A stretch of DNA of 64,000 nucleotides from Fistulifera solaris (lineage: Eukaryota; Bacillariophyta; Bacillariophyceae; Naviculales; Stauroneidaceae). Position 1 is the first letter of the stretch. The number at the start of each line of letters is the position of its first letter. A program made the translations under genes and the position numbers. Location: contig AP026152.1 in NCBI GenBank assembly GCA_030295235.1, forward strand, positions 620,001 through 684,000, written 5' to 3'. This document shows, one piece after another, positions 22,505 through 35,353 of this stretch. The notes beneath the pieces are model-generated. The model was not told where the DNA came from, ran no database searches, and was given only the letters and a program-made list of their open reading frames with translations.

Positions 22505-22949
22505 ATGAACGCCTTGACTCGTGCCGCAACCACCACTCTTCCTCGGTACGTTCGATATATCTTGCAGTAGGGATTTGTCGGAATTTTGCGTTCTTCGCTT
22601 TTATTTATTTATCACGAACGATCGCTTGCATTCTCGTGTATTCGTTGATGGCTCGAGAGAACAAGTAACTCATCACACTAAGAACTCCTCTATACTCCTT
22701 CACTCACTTATTGCAATATCCTTCTTTTAATGACACAGAGCCCGCAGTGCCGTGCGCATGCAGAGCACCATGCCCCAAGCCGAGTCGTTCCAAAAGACCT
22801 GGTTGAGTGATCCTTCGACGTACCCCATCATGGTGATTCTCGGTGGAGCTGTTACGGGATGCACGGCCTTTGCCACCAACAAGTTTGCGACCGATGGTAA
22901 TGTGCGTGTCTCCAGCAAGGCCAAGGGCAAGGTCATTCGCACCTGGTGA
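22505..22949 (+). CDS. B12D/NDUFA4-like small mitochondrial protein, copy B
   Basis: Paralogue of the gene at 16217-16750, 6 kb away on the same strand. Exons are 22505-22545 and 22739-22949; the 193-nt intron interrupts an Arg codon (CG|A) exactly as intron 1 of copy A does. Spliced length is 83 residues: basic presequence MNALTRAATTTLPRARSAV, then WLSDPSTYPIMVILGG, a membrane helix, GNVRVSSKAKGKVIRTW. The second intron of copy A is absent here, although the flanking codons (AAG|GG) are conserved. The CPD triplet before VRI in copy A is DGN here. Same inferred role in the respiratory chain. Confidence 0.85.
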
Positions 22950-24224
22950 AGAAAACGCACAATGCTTCTGGGTAAACGGATGTTACGAAATAAGCAGTAA
23001 TAATTCTGTGGTTGTAGATGAAATCATTAGCGACCAGTCAGTTCGTTCCGTGCAGCTCATGTTGTGTCGCTTCCTCGTATTTGATCGGCTTTTGCGACGA
23101 CTAGCTAGTTAGTTAGCACATGGAATACATAAGTCAGTCCCTCTTTTCACATCACGATGACTCGCAAAGTAAATGGTGATTGAGGTCTGCAGCATCAAGT
23201 GAAATGAAGTAGACTAGAGCGAATCATGTTGCATCGACACTCGTCTCCACGAATACAATAATTCTGGGATCTACGTCTATCCACCGTGGTGGAAATCGTA
23301 GAAAGACATTTTTATATCCCGGATTATACTCTTACAACCATCAACAGCTATCGTATTCGGCATCACAGTGTAAAATGTTGTTCGTCAAAGTTTTTACGCT
23401 AAATTTCATCTCTTTCTAAGGATCCCATTGTCTTCTTCATTTCAAACGGATGAATCATTTGATATCGTGTAGAATTTGGCAAGGAAAACTTGCCATGACA
23501 AAGCTTTTGTGAAGCAGTGATCCGGGACAAAAAGTAGTCAAGAAAAGGGTTGGGTGGTCGAACAATACTGTCACTTTCCAATCAGAGTCGATTATTGCTC
23601 TATGACATGCATTAGCGATGTAGGGCAATGTAATGTAGACATTGGTGTCCAAAAAGACGCGAAAAAGGGTGTGCTCGAAAATACACAATCTCCGGGTTTC
23701 CCCTCTGTCGATAAATTTCCCTACGAGAGCTACGTGAAAGTACGTACACATTCCAAGCGTTGCATCATTCGTTCCATCAACGTTTTCTTTCCAAGTCGAA
23801 AACAATTATTGCTTTTTGATACAAACCAAATACGGTGGAAAAAGAAACGTTGGCATCTGGCCACTTGAGAGGCAAGAATTGGTTGATGAGGGAAAACACA
23901 ATATCCGGGTATCCCTGCAGAGATAAATTTCCTACGACGGCTACGTAAATTACGCGTAGGCATCGGAAGCGTTGTAAATTTTTATTGTTTCATGTTTCAC
24001 TGTGTCGATCATCGTCGATTGATCGTTGACCCCCCTCTGTCTCCATCGCTCATGACTCATGACTGAAATCCAGTCCTGACATTTTTTTTGCTTGTGCATA
24101 AAATGGCGACCATGATGAAAAGACAAAAAGGCGAGTGAGTGTTTACAAGAAGGAAGGTATAGCGTCAAAAGAAAAAAGACCGAAGCATCATTTAACTGCA
24201 TTCTTACCAAAATTATTTCGAAGA
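22950..24224. other. Spacer holding an inverted copy of the 212-bp repeat pair and a CAGTC hairpin
   Basis: No gene. The repeat at about 23574-23960 is listed separately. At 24050-24080 a minus-strand copy of the GACTGGATTTCAGTCATGAG hairpin motif lies about 150 bp before the RMI1 start. Confidence 0.5.
23574..23960 (-). repeat. Inverted copy of the two-unit 212-bp repeat (B then A)
   Basis: The reverse complement matches the array at 56718-57658. The CTACG...CGTAG hairpins that head each unit lie at 23730-23747 and 23941-23959. Their outer ends are 212 bp apart, the same spacing as in the large array. Shared phrases include ATAAATTTCCCTACGAGAGC and AACGTTGGCATCTG. Confidence 0.85.
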
Positions 24225-26120
24225 ATGCTTGACGTGACACTGATTCGACAGCAATTACTGGAGTTCGCCGGAGTGAGTCCTTCCTCGCATTGGCTGGAAG
24301 ATTGTCGTGCGGCTTTGCAAGTCAGCGGCCAAGAACAAATTACCGACTCGTATTTGCATCAAATTCTTTATCATGATCTCCGAGATGTTGTACGAGAATT
24401 AGATGAACAAGAGAACTACGGTCCTTTGTCGGAAGTCGCCATCGCTTTGCGACAAGCGCAAGCTCAGTCGATGCAAGCGTCACATCAATACAAAGCTTTA
24501 CTTCCTTCTTCTTTCCGTCTTTTAGTACAACTAGAAGAAATCTTGGATGTCAGTGTCAATGCACAAGCGCGTTACGAAAACGGACCCGCATCGAATGCGT
24601 CTCCCACGCCCGTCGGCAATCAACAAAAACGATGTCTTAAAATGGTATACTCGGACGGGTACGATTCGAACGAAATACTGGTGGCCACCGAAACATCACC
24701 GATTCCTTCCCTTTCGGTGCAGTCGAGGGCGGGCTGTAAAGTCATTTTAATGGGACCTATTCAATTGCGGCATGGTATGGCTCTGTGGAATAGTACTACG
24801 ACCTTGGTTCTCGGTGGAGAAGTGGAAGCGCTAGTCCAAATACAAAAGGCTGCTATTGAACAAGCCAAGCGGGTGGCGGGAGTAGGAATTGACCCAACCA
24901 TCAAAGCTCTTATATGGAATAATCAACAGCCTATTGGTGAAGATGGAGAACCACAAGGTACGATAGAATTAACTTTTTGTTGTGAAAGGGTAGATCATCG
25001 ATACGCTCGCTTACAACTTTATCCGTCCCACACTACAGATGAAGCCGAGTTCGAAAGTCGGGATCTGCCTCCTTCTGTACCTCCTACTTTGAATACAGGT
25101 ACCGGAAACGGATCGTCAAGTATGCAAACTATGAATGGAGCCCAACATAGCAATTTATCTCGTCCTGGTTTAGAGACTCTGCCTACATCGCGCGCGTCTT
25201 CCCGTTCGACGAGCCCAGTTCCTTTACCATCCGCACAAATAGGTCGCCCTCTTTCTCATGCTCCACCACAGCAACCTGCATCAAATAATAGTACTGGTCT
25301 TCAAAACTTTACCACCCAGTCAAATCGGTCCACTGGGTCAACACAATCGAGAAATCCCTACGCCAGCAATCACAACAATCGACACGGACATGCTCTTAAA
25401 AGCACCAACACGTCGCCTGTCCCCTCGTCCAACTCCAACAACTACGTGGATCTCGTGGATTTGACCGATTCGGTGGAATCGTCACATGGTACGAATGACC
25501 TTTCTGAGGTTAATACCAATGGTGCTGTGAATACCCCTTTACAAATGACGACCAATGTCACAAGTGAAAGCATACCTTACAATCAACTGCTGGAAATCAT
25601 TCAATTGGCGATCCGCGATCCAGAGGCGTATCGACGAGCGTTTGGAATGACATGGAACGTGGAATTGCAGCAAGTTGGCACCAAGGATTATTTCAACATC
25701 GAAAAACGAAAGAATCGTGCAAAGGGAGATGAGAAGAAGGTACGTGAGCCGCGAGTGCTTGTGAGTCTCTTGGCGTGTCCCTCAACGTTGTGTGGTCAGC
25801 ACGAATACGTGGTTACCGCAAAGTTCAAATGCCCCGGGGACGGTATACCCATTTCTTTCAAGATTGACTCTGCAACAATTGTAGAGCCGTACTTTCAATT
25901 GTCCCCATCGGATATGCGTCAACTCCGAAAAGATGATAAAGAACGAGCCAACACATTGGTCCGAGATGGAGGCAAATTATTGCAAGCCGACATGTATCAA
26001 TTGCGGTTGTATCAAGTGTCATTACTGCTATCACCGGAAGAATTCTTTCAGGATCGAACGGCTCCAGCAACACTCGATGGGCCAACGCCACTATTGCTGT
26101 TGGCCAAGAAGAAAAATTGA
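24225..26120 (+). CDS. RMI1: RMI1-like OB-fold subunit of the BLM-TOP3A-RMI complex
   Basis: Scaffold that stimulates dissolution of double Holliday junctions with topoisomerase 3 and a RecQ helicase. The N-terminal three-helix region (SHWLEDCRAALQ, YLHQILYHDLRDVV) is followed by the OB fold (GCKVILMGPIQLRHGMALWN, VLGGEVEAL) near residues 165-205, as in RMI1. A long Ser/Thr/Asn/Pro-rich linker follows. A C-terminal domain of about 180 residues begins near DPEAYRRAFG and ends PLLLLAKKKN; its STLCGQHEYVVTAKF strand pair suggests the second OB fold seen in some RMI1 proteins. The frame is intact; the first ATG is 24225, giving 631 residues. Confidence 0.88.
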   Translation: MLDVTLIRQQLLEFAGVSPSSHWLEDCRAALQVSGQEQITDSYLHQILYHDLRDVVRELDEQENYGPLSEVAIALRQAQAQSMQASHQYKALLPSSFRLLVQLEEILDVSVNAQARYENGPASNASPTPVGNQQKRCLKMVYSDGYDSNEILVATETSPIPSLSVQSRAGCKVILMGPIQLRHGMALWNSTTTLVLGGEVEALVQIQKAAIEQAKRVAGVGIDPTIKALIWNNQQPIGEDGEPQGTIELTFCCERVDHRYARLQLYPSHTTDEAEFESRDLPPSVPPTLNTGTGNGSSSMQTMNGAQHSNLSRPGLETLPTSRASSRSTSPVPLPSAQIGRPLSHAPPQQPASNNSTGLQNFTTQSNRSTGSTQSRNPYASNHNNRHGHALKSTNTSPVPSSNSNNYVDLVDLTDSVESSHGTNDLSEVNTNGAVNTPLQMTTNVTSESIPYNQLLEIIQLAIRDPEAYRRAFGMTWNVELQQVGTKDYFNIEKRKNRAKGDEKKVREPRVLVSLLACPSTLCGQHEYVVTAKFKCPGDGIPISFKIDSATIVEPYFQLSPSDMRQLRKDDKERANTLVRDGGKLLQADMYQLRLYQVSLLLSPEEFFQDRTAPATLDGPTPLLLLAKKKN

Positions 26121-26957
26121 ACTGGCATCACTTTTGGCTATCCGAGGCTACCCCCATCGATTACACGCTTCGGAATTCGCTGTCGAAATCAATATACGGA
26201 TCGTTTCATACGTCACACATTAGGCAGCAGCATGTATTTTTAATAGCTCTTAATGAAAGACAGGCTTCCGTCGATCACATTCTCACTTTCATTTCCTTGT
26301 CTGCTTCATTGCTTTCGAAAAGTCGTCGATCGAATTCGTTGCCACCACCCGAGCATGAGCTGGATCGTTCGTTCATTTCTTGAGCTCGCATGACAATCTC
26401 TTTTGTGTTGTAACATTTTACGATGATGTTGTGAGGCTCGTTATGTTGTATGTTGTTGTGTCCGTCATAAATAATAGACTACAAAAATGTTGGGAGGTCT
26501 TGACTTCAAGTCACTGGTTGACGGCACTGCTGTTTCGGTTTCGGTCACGGGATGATGGTCATTGTGGGTCATTTTGGTCACTTTTGATACGGTAAAATGA
26601 AAGGTGCGCGACACAGACATGGCAAAATTCAACCTGCCCAGTACTGCGAGGTTTTGTCTTTAACCAAAGTCACACGAACGAGAAGCCCGATCGTCTCTAC
26701 AATACACAGTCCTGGCATCCGGTCCCGCTCACGTATCGAGCGTACAGTTTATTGTATAGTAGGATTTACAGCGGCACTCGTTCTCCAGGACTTCTTGCTT
26801 CTTGCTCATCAGCCCACACGCAACATGACATGGTCGACCGCTGCATCGTCCTCCTCCTCCTCCGAAGAATGGAAGCATTCTATATTGCAAGGACTAATAC
26901 AAATCTCCAGCGTTAACACAAGAGAAACACACTCAAGTAAATGCTCTCTGTAAGAAT
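26121..26957. other. Upstream region of the ankyrin-RING gene
   Basis: An open frame at 26597-26953 contains one hydrophobic segment and a Ser run, but has no recognisable family and ends just before the next ATG. I leave it uncalled. Direct TTGTG and GTCAT words occur around 26400-26590. Confidence 0.4.
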
Positions 26958-29900
26958 ATGAATACACTATCACCAGGTTCGGCGAGCGAAACTGCGACGA
27001 ACAATGTCGGAAAAGATGTCACGTCGTCCTCCAACACACCGACGACGTCGCAACGACGGCGGACCGTTTCGTTTACTTCCGGAAAAATTGACTGGCACAA
27101 AGACATTTCGTATGCTGTTAAATCCGGTCGGTTCGAAACCGTCCGAGGGCATTTGAGTTTACAGTTGTCGGTTTCTTCGAATACGTCCGAACGACACGAC
27201 GAGAGGAGTCATCACAAACATGCATCCAAGGGAGGTTTTTGGAGTCGCTTGTCCGGATTGAGTTTCATTGACAGCTCCAAAGATAGTACCGGATTATTGA
27301 CGCTCGACGAGGATGGGAGAACTCCACTGCATGTCGCATTAACCAGTCGGAAGACGCCTCCCGACATAATATTGTCCATGATTCGCGTCGAACCAAAAGC
27401 CGTGGCGGTGGCCAATGGACGCGGACGATTTCCACTACACTTTGCCGTAGTTCATAAACAACACATTCAAGTGATTGCCGAACTGATTGATACCTTCCCG
27501 GCAGCTTTGTCGGCGCAGGATACCAAAGACATGTCACCCTTGGCGTACGCGCTCGATGGGGCCCGTCGGGAAACGAATTTAAGTGAAGCTCCTTCGACCT
27601 TTTGGATGCCGGCAACCGATGATTCCGCGGAAGCGCAATGGCAAGAAGAACAAGGAGAACGGTGGGGAATTGTGCACTGGTTGCTGTTGTCGTCGGCGAC
27701 CTATCCGCAAACCAGTTTGTCGGTGGGGGTAAAAAACCAATGTTGGTCGATGCACTGATTTATGCGGCTCCACCGGCGGTCATATCTTTGCTGATCGGAG
27801 CTTCCGTCGTGCTCTTGTCACATGCCAATCGCGCTACGGCATTTGCCGGATCGACCTTGTATTCCTGTATTGCCCGACATTATCCACTGACGATTTTGAT
27901 GAGTCTGGTGTCTCAGTGCCCGAAAGATGTACACAAAGTCCGAGATGAGACCGGGATGGGCTTGATCTCATCACAATTCATTTCGGGCTGCTTCAAACAA
28001 AATAGGAAAACGCACGAATGGAGTGTTTCGGGGGCGCTGTACTCGACACTGCTCGAGGCGATCGACGACGAGTTTTTGCGTGAGGATGATCCGGCGTTTT
28101 TGGATTGGTGGAAAAAGATTGAATATCTGATAGCGTTCAGCACGGGTGCCAATCATCCCGAAAAATTTCCCAAAAATCAATTACTGCATGCCGCGTTGAA
28201 GAATATCGACACGCCTCCATTGGTGGTTCGAATGTTATTGGCTTTGTATCCGCAATCTATACAATTAGTCGACCAAGAAACACTGGCACATCCACTCTAC
28301 ATTGCGGCTTCGAGGCCGGAGTACATTCCCCGCAAGTACGAAGTCGAAATGTGCGGCAGAGAAAGCATTCTGGAAATCGTCCTGTCTCACGAAAAACGTC
28401 TGATCAACAAGCGGCATGAACTTCGATTACCCATTCACGCGGCAATCAGTTCGGGAAGAGTGTATTCCGACTACAGATGCTTAGTTACATCGCATCCGGA
28501 ATTTCTTTTACAACGTGATCCGGAAACGGGTCTTTATCCGTTCCTCCAGGCCGCTGCCGTGCGTCAAAAGTTGGGGCATTTTCGATTGGCGTGTGTCGCT
28601 CGAAACAAATATTCCTATGCGGAATGGACGAATATGTCGGATTTGGAAAAGGCCAATGCGATTCAACAAGTGACGGAAGAAGAGGAACGGGCTTTATTTG
28701 AAAGTATTTACCAATTGCTACGGTTAGAGCCGTCGGTTGTAGAACGACTGCATATATCGCGACGACGCCCTCCAATAGAAGGTCCAAATTTGCAGGGTAC
28801 GGATATGGTATCATCCCACTTCATTTCCTGGTTGTATGAAGAGAATGAAATGGGAGAATGGGTTACAAACGAAACAAACAGTCAATTTCTTCAAAAGATT
28901 ATTAACGGTACCGTGTCTATTGCTGAACTTTCCGCTCCTTGGGAGACTTGGTGGACGATAATGAAGGATTGTATCCGACAGTGTTGTCCAAATAAGCTTC
29001 CAAATGATAATCGAAAGCTTACCATTCCGGATGACGACGAGCAATACTTACTACACGCCGCTCTTCTGAACTGCGACACACCACCTCCGGTTGTGTCGAT
29101 ATTGTTAACATTTTATCCACTGGCGGCATCGATGTGTTTACCCGGAACTTCGTTGCTACCATTACACATCGCCGCATCGACTACTGAATACGCTTCACGA
29201 AATTTTGAAATCCGTGGACCACAATCACTGGAACTTGTCAATACTGCGCATCCCGATGCAGCATCCAAAAAGGTAGAGGGTTTCCTTCCCCTTCATATAG
29301 CCATTCGCAGCGGAAAAAACTGGAGTAGCTTTCGTGAGCTGGTGAAGGCTTACCCTGAAAGTTTGAATGAAAAGGATCCTATCACAAATATGTATCCTTT
29401 TCAACTCGTCGCGATGGACCGTGATCTAACACCAGATCTTAGATGCTACTTTCAATGCGCGGCTCGAAATAAGTATGCCGAATCCACATGGAAAGCGCTG
29501 ACACCTTTTCATCAATCTAAGCAAATCCGACAGCTACAGAAGAAATACAAGAAAGCCGCTTTGGATACAATTTTTGAAATCCTTCGGAAAAGCGCTTCGA
29601 TCGTGGGAGATTTGATGAATAGTGCTGATGAGAAAGGCGGAAGGGCTTTCGAGCTCGAGGGCAACCGAAAATTCCGGCGTTTGCCCAATCTCACGCCGCA
29701 CTAGCCGTCCTCGAAAGTGGCTACGACGACAAAGGCGGCTGGGATACCTCCGAAAATGAAACATTTGCGGATGGAACTGAGTTTTCGTACGATGGGGATG
29801 GAAGTGTGACCACGGCAACACAATCTGTGGATGACACTTCGTCCATCTTACAACGTAGAACACGGTCGTTGATGAAGCACCTCACACGTAGCAAATCACA

Positions 29901-31980
29901 TCAGGGGAAGGCAGATGTATTTGAATGCGATACGTCAGTTCTATCGAATGTCGATGTCTTATCAGTCATGTCTAGCTCCCTGCATACTGGGCGAGGGGAA
30001 CATGGCCAGAGAACTGCAAGTCAGAGGCGATTGATGGGTCTAGATTCCGGCATGAGCGCTGTAGAATGCCACGAAGGATCACAATCGGAGTCAGACTTCG
30101 GGGGCAGCGATCATTCAGATGTATCGTACGCGGGAAGCGAGGAATCGTCAAGTACAGCTGAGTTTGCGGAGGAATCTTTGTCGGATATCAGAGTCTCTGA
30201 TATGGGCGGGTTGAAAGATGGTAGTGGGGATGATGGATACCCTTCTTCGCACAGCCGAAATAAAGTAGATTCATCACCAGACGATGTTATGAACGAAGAC
30301 GAGGATGAAGATTTGATTGTGACGTTTGTCGTAAGACGGCAGCCGCGATTTAAAACAAGGAATGATCGCGACGTCAAGCTTTCGGTGAAACTTAGTAAAA
30401 AGACAACCAAGTCGGAACTTAGTTTTTCGGCTCATGGAAAGCCTACCATTGGTGCTGATGCGCAAAGATTATTACAATCTTCTTCTTCGCACTCGGTGAG
30501 TAGCTACCGCTCCATGGATCCGGAAGCAAAAAATAAGTTGCAGGAGAAGAAAGAGCAGTTATGGACTTCGAATCAGCTTACGCAGTATAATAATCCACTG
30601 GGAGCCATGAACCAGTCTATATCCGAATCGAGCGGTGTAACATTCCAGGACCCGACAGAAGGCAGTCTGGAGGAAGATATAGTTGGAACGAAGCAACTCT
30701 TACTTGGGGCTTTGGATGATTCCGAAGAAGCTGGTCTTCCTATTGGGACTCCTCCGTCGAACAAAAAGAAATCTAATAGGGGAGGACTGTCCAGAATTAC
30801 CAGCGAAGACAGGCAGCAAAAACTGCCTGGTATCGCAGCTTATCTGTCATCATCGAAGTCACAGCTGACAAAGGGGAGAGAAGATACATCTGTGTTTTCC
30901 AACACCCCTTCCACATTGTCTTTTCTGGCAGATGGTTCACAATTTGCTGAAGCTAGCACTGATCGATCGAGTGTTATGGCGACGGATATTGATAACACGT
31001 CGTTTTCTAACTCATTCAACGACCTCAATGCATCAGATCCTTGTCGTGTTAACCCCGACGGCAGTTTCTCTAGCGGCACAAAGGCTCTGGAAGTCAGCGC
31101 AACGTTCTCCATACCAGAGGATAACGAAGAAGCCATTTTAGAACATGATAAAGGCGTGTCGTCTTCGTCTCAAACCTCAACAGAAGGTCCAACTGCACCG
31201 CATGATCTTAGCATCACATGGACGCGCAACGCGGCAGCTGTAGCAGTTGCAAGAAAAACGGTTGTTAACTCACAAGAGCCGAAACTAGAAGCCGATCTTG
31301 TCATGGACGATATAGTCCAAGGATCCGAATTGGCGAAAAAGCAGTCTAATTCCGGAGATGGGGAGATAGTTAGCGAAGTAGACCAAATCAATCTTTCTTT
31401 TGATGAGAAAGCTTCGAAACGAGTAATTCGCGAAGACGCCGAAACACATAATGCAGTTATCGCCAACTCGACTGTCCAGAACATTAGCGCCTCCCCTTCG
31501 GTTAAAACGGGCGATGTTCAACAAAACCAAATGTATTTCGACAAGAAGGCAATGCGATGGAGGGTACGTTCCGACGTCATTGAAGGGATTCAGTCTCCGC
31601 CTACGGTCGATGTTGTGAAGCCGAGTCAAACATCGAAGCAGTCGCACCCAACAAAGCCAAGCAAGTCGCCTCGCGTTGGTATGCCATTTGTCGATGTTAT
31701 GACTAGAGATGAAATCAAACGCCGCAACGCAAGAATCCGTGGCATCCAGAAAACTAAGACACCAAGCAATCGTGAGTTGCGTAGTCAATGGCGACACATG
31801 TTCGATGTCGCGGAAAAGAAACTGGGCTGTCTCCTTTGCGACAATAATAGCAGGGAGGTTCTAATGGTACCTTGCAGGCACCTCGCTATTTGCAGAAAAT
31901 GCTCTTCCAGAAATAAGCACATTTCGTCCTGCCCACTATGCAATAAGCCCTCCACCGACAGAATGATACTCTTCCAATGA
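26958..31980 (+). CDS. Ankyrin-repeat protein with C-terminal RING finger (probable E3 ubiquitin ligase)
   Basis: Large protein of about 1,674 residues. Ankyrin-type repeats run through roughly residues 110-900, such as DEDGRTPLHVAL, NGRGRFPLHFAVV and KVEGFLPLHIAI. A long Ser/Asp/Glu-rich disordered middle follows. The last 50 residues form a C3HC4 RING: CLLCDNNSREVLMVPCRHLAICRKC...SCPLC. RINGs of this short type are in IAP/MULAN-like E3 ligases, so ubiquitin transfer to ankyrin-bound clients is inferred. Three pieces of open frame join by two single-base deletions: in the G run near 27725-27729 (SVG then GKKPMLVDAL) and the A run near 29668-29671 (NRK then IPAFAQSHAALAVLE). If these shifts are real, three shorter proteins would result. 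The start at 26958 is the first ATG. Confidence 0.85.
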
Positions 31981-32184
31981 CTTTAAAAAACCACAAGCTC
32001 ATTGTGGTGCTCACAAAAAGTTGCGAAGAGTCATCTTTAACCATGCTAGATCCATTCATAGAATAGAACTCATAGATAGCTGTTTAATGAGTTACCGTGT
32101 CTACCCCCTCATTACTAATGCAACAAACTACTTATGACGTTACGATCTGCGCAGTATCATGCTGGTTTAGTTGAGAAACGGCCG

Positions 32185-34658
32185 TTATGTATTCTCACGA
32201 ACAAGTCCTAGCAGTTGCTGCGCTTCCTCTACCAGAGCATCACTGAAAGTGGACGACGTGGCACACATTTCTAAGCACTCTATTTGCTTTTCCCCGGAGA
32301 GCTTCTTTTTGTATTTTTCGGATTCGGTGACCATAGCAACTAAAATGTCGATGCAAGTCGAAGCAATAACTTCTGACCACTGATAATTTCTCATAGTTTC
32401 TACAAGGTCATCCACAATTTCCGGCTGGCCAGTTCGCGCTTCTACCAAAGATGGACCGACTCGCATACTTGCTCCTCCAAGGACTGATCTTCAGCCGAAC
32501 ATATTTGAATGCGCTCGATTAAGAGCATGGCATCGGTCCTGGCCCCGGCAAACTCTTGTGCTTTCATGAGAAGGTCCAGCATTGACTCGCTCTTGGATAT
32601 CATTCGAAGATTGGATTGTTCGAAAGACAAATTTTTCAGGGCAAAGCAAGCACTAGCCTGAACTGTCGCATCTTGTTGATGTTCTCTCATCGCCGCTTCA
32701 ATCACCATAGTAGCACTTCTGTCCACCGGAGAAACATTCTGATTATCGACGTCCACTGCCAGATTGGATAATAAGGAACAGCCATCCGTTTGAATAGATA
32801 CCGACATCATGTTACAGTGCATCACTTCCACCACTGTTTCGGAGATGCGGAGTTCGTCCATTCGTTCGGCACCTTCTCTGTCGCAAGAGAGCGCCCGCAA
32901 AGCCTTGATCGCAAACGCCACCATTTTCTCTTCGGCCAGATATCGATGCAGAGCGCTATCAATCAAGGTGCATGCTCCTTCTTGCAGCAGCATGGCTCGA
33001 GTACTTTGCCGCAATGCCAAGTTGGCCAAAGCCTCCAAACTCTTTTCTTGCACGCATAACGAATTGGGAAAATTATTCATCGCCGCCATGATACTTTTGT
33101 GACCATTCGCCGTAAAGAGTTGCGTGCAGTCCACCGAAGTGTCGGCCGACAGTTCGGCAATGCGACCAATGCAAAGACACTGAATATCTTGTACCTTGAC
33201 ATGCGAGTCCATTGAATCGACCAAGACGTCAATGATCAGGTCGGGATCTTGTACATCTTTCATATCCGCCAACAAATTCTCCACATTACCCAGAAAGGTA
33301 TTGTCCGAAGAGGGCGAAGTGGACTGTCGAATGTTCTCTTCGTCACTTTCAAAGCTCCCCATGGAACCGGTCGAGTTGGTGCGAGCCGATAAATGCCGCG
33401 AGACTTCCGGACGCTTCACAAAGGATGGATTGCGCGTCGCCCGGCGTCTCGTTGACACCATGGCCGGATCTCGAATGTGTATGTGACTTTCTTCCGAAGT
33501 CGAAGGCAATTCCGTCAATTCGGAAGAAAAACTATCTTCGAGCGACTTTCGAGTCGGAAAGCGTCGACCGCGGACGGGTCTTCGGTAGCCGTCATCGGAA
33601 CCATCGGTCGAATCTGTGCGATTCAACGACAAATTTCTACCGTTCGTGTGGTGATACGAGACGTCTTCGTCCAGAGAAGCAACCGAATCGACCTTAAACG
33701 AAGGATGCCCCGAGAAAGAGTCGACGGAATCGACGCTACGGAAACTCGAGTGACCGTCGACTTGAAAGCTCCGCTGACTCGATTGTCGAGCGCCCAAGCT
33801 GTTTTGACTACTCGAGTGTCGATCTTTGAACGAATCTTGTTGAAAAGATTGACAGGAACCCAAGGAACCGATGCTGCGAAAACTCAATTCTCGATCGGTG
33901 AGTCGACCGGGCCGACCAAAGTTCCGCAGACTGGATTGTCGTTCCATATCGCGGTTGCTTCCTTCACCACCATCTTGACTCGTCAAGCTGGTCGACCGAC
34001 CTTGTACGGGCGGTCGAACGATTTGTCGCGGAATACCGCTGTGCGGACTCCGCAATGGACCCGTGGAGTCCCTGCTGCGCGGCATGACTTTCGAAGCCGA
34101 ATGAAACGAATCTTGTCGTGCTTCGGCCGTCCGTGGAGCTATACGCGACTCACTGACAGCACGATCGACGGTTCGACCCGCCGCGGGGGGAGCCTGTACG
34201 GTAATAAAGTTTTTCGACGCCAAGGAAGCCGCGGAAGTCGTGGAAGCAAACGACCGCGTCGAAGTATCCGATTTTCCCGACCAATTCGATACTTCCGATT
34301 TCCCCGAACGACCCGAATGATCCGAATCTTTCTGCAAGGCATCTTTCCGCGTGAGTTCCCGCTTACTGTGATCTCGATTGAGTGCAGGATTGCATTTGAC
34401 ACACCACCCGTTGAGACTTTGACCTTCAATCGTTTGCGGTTTCTTTTGAATCCACAACGGATTTAATCGCGATTTCTTGATTTCGAATAACTTCGACGGA
34501 GTCCCCGGACATGTCAAGCAATAACCTTCTTTCTCTCGTATCGCGCGTTTCTTCTCTTTCGAAATAATTCTCCCCGTTTTGTCGAGTGAACTGGCTTGAT
34601 AGGAAAGCTCGTAGGGATCGTGTCCCGAACCGGATATTATGACATCGGCGTGGCTCAT
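32185..34658 (-). CDS. ARM-repeat protein with N-terminal double CxxC module, copy 1
   Basis: About 824 residues. The N-terminus has KEKKRAIREKEGYCLTCPGT and, 40 residues later, GWCVKCNPA. This CxxC-x(n)-CxxC pair could bind zinc. A Ser/Arg-rich disordered middle (residues 110-470) follows, then armadillo-type helical repeats (SLCVQEKSLEALANLA, MVAFAIKALRALSCD, QASACFALKNLSF). One base is missing near 32449 in a T run: the frame reads CESVHLW-stop, but the shifted frame continues LVEARTGQPEIVDDLVETM to 32185. The gene at 40940-43276 has the same architecture. Family role unknown; ARM repeats usually bind proteins. Confidence 0.8.
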
Positions 34659-35353
34659 TGCTGTTGTTTCTCTATCTTGTGATTGGTTAGGAAATCAAAT
34701 CAGTTGATTATTGTTGATTATGTTAGATAAAACAACACCTGGTAGGGACGAGGGAGTAAAAAAAATAATAAACGATCGAGGTCCATAAAATAATGCAACT
34801 GTGGAGTGAGCGACGAGAAATCGCGAAAACGACGAGCAAGGGGGGCAAGTGGGGATTTTTTAGTTTGCCCAGAGTCTTTGAGGGAATGATGGTGTACACT
34901 GTATTATAGACTAAATAAATTTAGCTTTCGACTATAGAACATAGAGTTAGTTTATGGTCATTGGCCATTGGTCATCTGCCGGACTCCGTCAAGGGTACAG
35001 TATTTGGATACAGTCCCGTGACAGACAGTAGTCAGTGATTAGTGACACATTATAGTGCAAAAAGACATAGAGCATCAGATTTAGAGAGAAGGACATTGTA
35101 CGTTAGGCGGGCTCGAATATCTACGACGTCTCATGTTGCCCTCACCTTGGCCCTCACAAAATAAAAAAGAAGGCCTTACAATCCAAAGGACTAGAGCCAG
35201 AGACAATGGTCGGAAAGCTTTACAAAATGAATATCTCAAATGGTTCGACATTAATTAATTGATATGCTTTTCGTCGCGCCAGAGCAGGACCTGGTATGCA
35301 CGATCTTCCACAAACTGCTAGAGATTCCTTGTAACCGACCTACAATAACCGCA
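34659..35353. other. Spacer upstream of ARM copy 1
   Basis: Between two minus-strand genes. Short direct words (TTGGTCAT, CAGTAGTCAGTGATTAGTGA) and AT-rich stretches; no gene seen. Confidence 0.45.

Noticed and set aside
26597-26953. 118-codon frame with a hydrophobic segment
   Set aside because: No recognisable domain, low-complexity Ser run, and it sits in the ankyrin-RING upstream region.
33477-34466. 329-codon plus-strand frame
   Set aside because: Antisense to the Ser/Arg-rich linker of ARM copy 1; its Arg/Thr-rich composition mirrors that gene.
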